Below, piece after piece: positions 63,412 through 64,000 of a stretch of DNA of 64,000 nucleotides (its first letter is position 1; every line of letters starts with the position of its first letter). A model generated the notes under the pieces. The model was not told the DNA's origin, did no database searches, and saw only the letters and a program-made list of their open reading frames with translations. The translations under genes were made by a program, and so were the position numbers. This DNA comes from Janthinobacterium sp. PC23-8 (GTDB lineage: Bacteria > Pseudomonadota > Gammaproteobacteria > Burkholderiales > Burkholderiaceae_D): assembly GCF_002250505.1 (NCBI RefSeq), contig NZ_NJGY01000001.1:1298489-1362488 (forward strand), written 5' to 3'.

Positions 63412-64000
63412 TTATAGCTCAATTCCAATTTTTTCTGATATTTTTTTAACCAATTCCCTAAAGTCTTTCTTTGCGTCTTGAACTGCAGCCGAATGGCTAC
63501 CTATTGCACCGTCAGCCGAAGTCAGATTGAAAATTGGTTTTCGATGCTCCTGTGCCATCGGAATTAAACTGCGGTAGTGTTTAATTGTCGCCAAACAATA
63601 AGGATCATCTTCCTGCTTTATCTTCTCCAGAAGTTTCGTATTAAGTACCGACTCTCTGTAAACAGCTGGAATACGTTGCACCCATTTATCATAGGCTTTC
63701 ACTGGCCTGTCCAACCTTACACTGTGCTGCTGACATAGATAGCCGATCGGCTGCATTTTCCCCTGCGGCAGTTTGAAGTCCGGAAAAGCACTGTTCTCAA
63801 CATTACCATCCCAATTGTCCAACCTCTTCTTCCAGAGACTTTTCCAGCTCCTCAAGGTTGGCCCAAGATTCTTCAACCCTTGCAATGAAAACAAGTCAGC
63901 ACCCAACGGAATCACGACATAATCTGTAGCAATCAATACTGATCGATTGATGGCACCCAAGTTAGGTCCAATATCAACCAGAACAATATCCGCTTGCACC
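63412..64000 (-). CDS. ParA-like ATPase, C-terminal part (cut by window edge)
   Basis: About 196 residues of a ParA/MinD-type ATPase; the N-terminal Walker A lies beyond the window. Visible are ADIVLVDIGPNLGAINRSVLIATDYVVIPLGADLFSL (split here as IVLVDIGPNLG, the Walker A-prime strand, and VVIPLGADLFSL), the typical switch of the family, then a long helical extension with LKNLGPTLRSWKSLW and LLEKIKQEDDPYCLATIK. It is AT-rich, unlike the rest of the window. Free-standing ParA proteins of this kind occur in plasmid, integrative element and some defence contexts; the neighbour to the right is needed to decide. Confidence 0.75.
   Translation of the reverse strand, partial: VQADIVLVDIGPNLGAINRSVLIATDYVVIPLGADLFSLQGLKNLGPTLRSWKSLWKKRLDNWDGNVENSAFPDFKLPQGKMQPIGYLCQQHSVRLDRPVKAYDKWVQRIPAVYRESVLNTKLLEKIKQEDDPYCLATIKHYRSLIPMAQEHRKPIFNLTSADGAIGSHSAAVQDAKKDFRELVKKISEKIGIEL

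Overview
The window is 64 kb of GC-rich DNA whose gene content and order suggest a betaproteobacterium of the order Burkholderiales, most likely Oxalobacteraceae (Janthinobacterium/Duganella/Massilia-like). This is an inference from the housekeeping block hemF-nadD-rsfS-rlmH-maf-rng, from the style of 4-nt stop/start overlaps, and from protein sequences recalled by eye; no database search was run. I saw no tRNA, rRNA, insertion sequence or CRISPR array.

Layout. 1-5967: pepN (C-terminus cut by the window edge), a DUF4136 lipoprotein, a quinone oxidoreductase coupled to a 37-residue membrane peptide, methylglyoxal synthase and an EamA transporter. 6014-15876: a Tat-exported PhoD-like phosphatase, yebC, purD, then the tight run hemF-nadD-rsfS-rlmH-maf-rng. 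16009-17564: a two-gene AT-rich insertion encoding an OLD/AAA-type ATPase and a small PD-(D/E)XK-like protein, a candidate defence module. 17628-20712: a hypothetical protein, then a LacI regulator divergent from malic enzyme with two identical operator-like sites between them. 20920-23374: an O-antigen ligase-like protein and a GT9 glycosyltransferase. 23389-27753: two two-component systems, the second divergent from mipA (27922-28728) with a tandem direct repeat between them. 28830-35440: a Usp-like protein, a VirK/YbjX protein, a small DUF protein, dnaE and trhO.

35451-56197 is a 21-kb polysaccharide (probably O-antigen) locus, all on the minus strand and read from right to left: two GT2 glycosyltransferases, rfbB, rfbD, a broken rfbA, rfbC, ABC exporter wzm/wzt, a 1088-residue methyltransferase/coiled-coil/double-glycosyltransferase fusion, and then a set resembling the mycobacterial decaprenyl-phosphoryl-arabinose pathway: UbiA-HAD fusion, DprE1-like, DprE2-like, an epimerase, a GT-C-like membrane protein, an FAD oxidoreductase, a GtrA-family protein and a final double GT2 protein. 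A working model is synthesis of a rhamnose-containing chain in the cytoplasm, capping and length measurement by the fusion protein, export by Wzm/Wzt, and periplasmic addition of a lipid-linked pentofuranose.

56313-63057 holds an RhlE-type helicase, a Crp/Fnr regulator, a DUF4265-like protein, a YjjG-like phosphatase, a KaiC-like ATPase with its own receiver protein, and an FKBP isomerase. The right edge (63412-64000) enters another AT-rich segment with the C-terminal part of a ParA-like ATPase.

The points most worth a second look are the ATPase/nuclease pair, the DPA-like sugar pathway in a Gram-negative O-antigen locus, the heptad-repeat ruler in the methyltransferase-glycosyltransferase fusion, and the internal deletion in rfbA.
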